A model generated the notes under the pieces. The model saw only the letters and a program-made list of their open reading frames with translations. It ran no database searches and was not told the DNA's origin. A stretch of 6,445 nt of DNA. Origin: Bacteroidales bacterium. GTDB lineage: Bacteria > Bacteroidota > Bacteroidia > Bacteroidales > B18-G4. The stretch is taken from positions 1-6,445 of the forward strand of contig JAGLYE010000092.1 in assembly GCA_023132505.1 (NCBI GenBank), given 5' to 3'. The translations under genes and the position numbers were made by a program. Positions 6,359-6,445 of this stretch are shown in pieces (position 1 is the stretch's first letter; the number at the start of each line of letters is the position of its first letter).

Positions 6359-6445
6359 TTATAGCTTATCAAGACAGCGTATGATCGTTTTACTTGTTTC
6401 TTCTACCTGATCCGGTGTAATGATAAGGGGAGGGGCAATGCGGAA
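6359..6445 (-). CDS. C-terminal end of a class-III (PLP) aminotransferase, 5' truncated
   Basis: The last 28 codons and TAA stop of a gene entering from the right edge. The segment FRIAPPLIITPDQVEET followed by an amphipathic helix ending in RCLDKL is the characteristic C-terminus of fold-type I class-III aminotransferases (ornithine, acetylornithine, 4-aminobutyrate and related enzymes). The APPLIIT strand followed by a helix is shared across these subfamilies, so substrate specificity cannot be assigned from this fragment. The catalytic lysine lies outside the window. The stop is 9 nt before the aat ATG and overlaps its ribosome-binding-like sequence, so the two genes are probably in one operon with guaD. 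Confidence 0.75.
   Translation of the reverse strand, partial: FRIAPPLIITPDQVEETSKTIIRCLDKL

Overview
The window looks like a chromosomal segment from a member of the Bacteroidota. The clearest marker is the left edge, where a plus-strand reading frame ends in a typical type IX secretion (T9SS) C-terminal sorting tail; T9SS is confined essentially to this phylum. A TAnnTTTG-like -7 element, A-rich leaders without strong Shine-Dalgarno sites, and the close resemblance of the sugar-nucleotide enzymes to Bacteroidota versions agree with this. I cannot name a genus.

Layout, left to right: (1) 2-127, plus strand, the last 41 codons of a secreted T9SS cargo protein. (2) 132-5023, minus strand, a three-gene operon transcribed right to left: ugd (UDP-glucose 6-dehydrogenase), uxs (UDP-glucuronate decarboxylase), then one 869-codon frame that joins a complete RmlD-type dTDP-4-dehydrorhamnose reductase to a complete phosphoglucomutase/phosphomannomutase. 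(3) 5024-5183, a 160-bp intergenic region with a possible ugd promoter and an unusual array of in-register 7-bp units whose right end runs into the stop codon of the next gene. (4) 5184-6445, minus strand, a second tightly packed cluster: the C-terminus of a class-III aminotransferase, aat (leucyl/phenylalanyl-tRNA-protein transferase), and guaD (guanine deaminase).

The first operon supplies activated sugars. The mutase interconverts glucose-6-phosphate and glucose-1-phosphate, the precursor of both UDP-glucose and dTDP-glucose. Ugd and Uxs turn UDP-glucose into UDP-glucuronate and then UDP-xylose. The RmlD domain would finish dTDP-L-rhamnose. These products feed surface polysaccharide or glycan synthesis. 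galU and rmlABC are not in the window. The second cluster has no obvious shared pathway: N-end-rule tagging, purine salvage and an amino-acid/amine aminotransferase.

The two things most worth a second look are the RmlD-phosphohexomutase fusion, whose junction lies next to a six-base homopolymer and so needs read-level confirmation, and the 105-bp heptamer array. The array contains a strict four-run G-quadruplex motif that starts on the last base of the guaD stop codon. I see no tRNA, rRNA, CRISPR array, insertion sequence or defence system.
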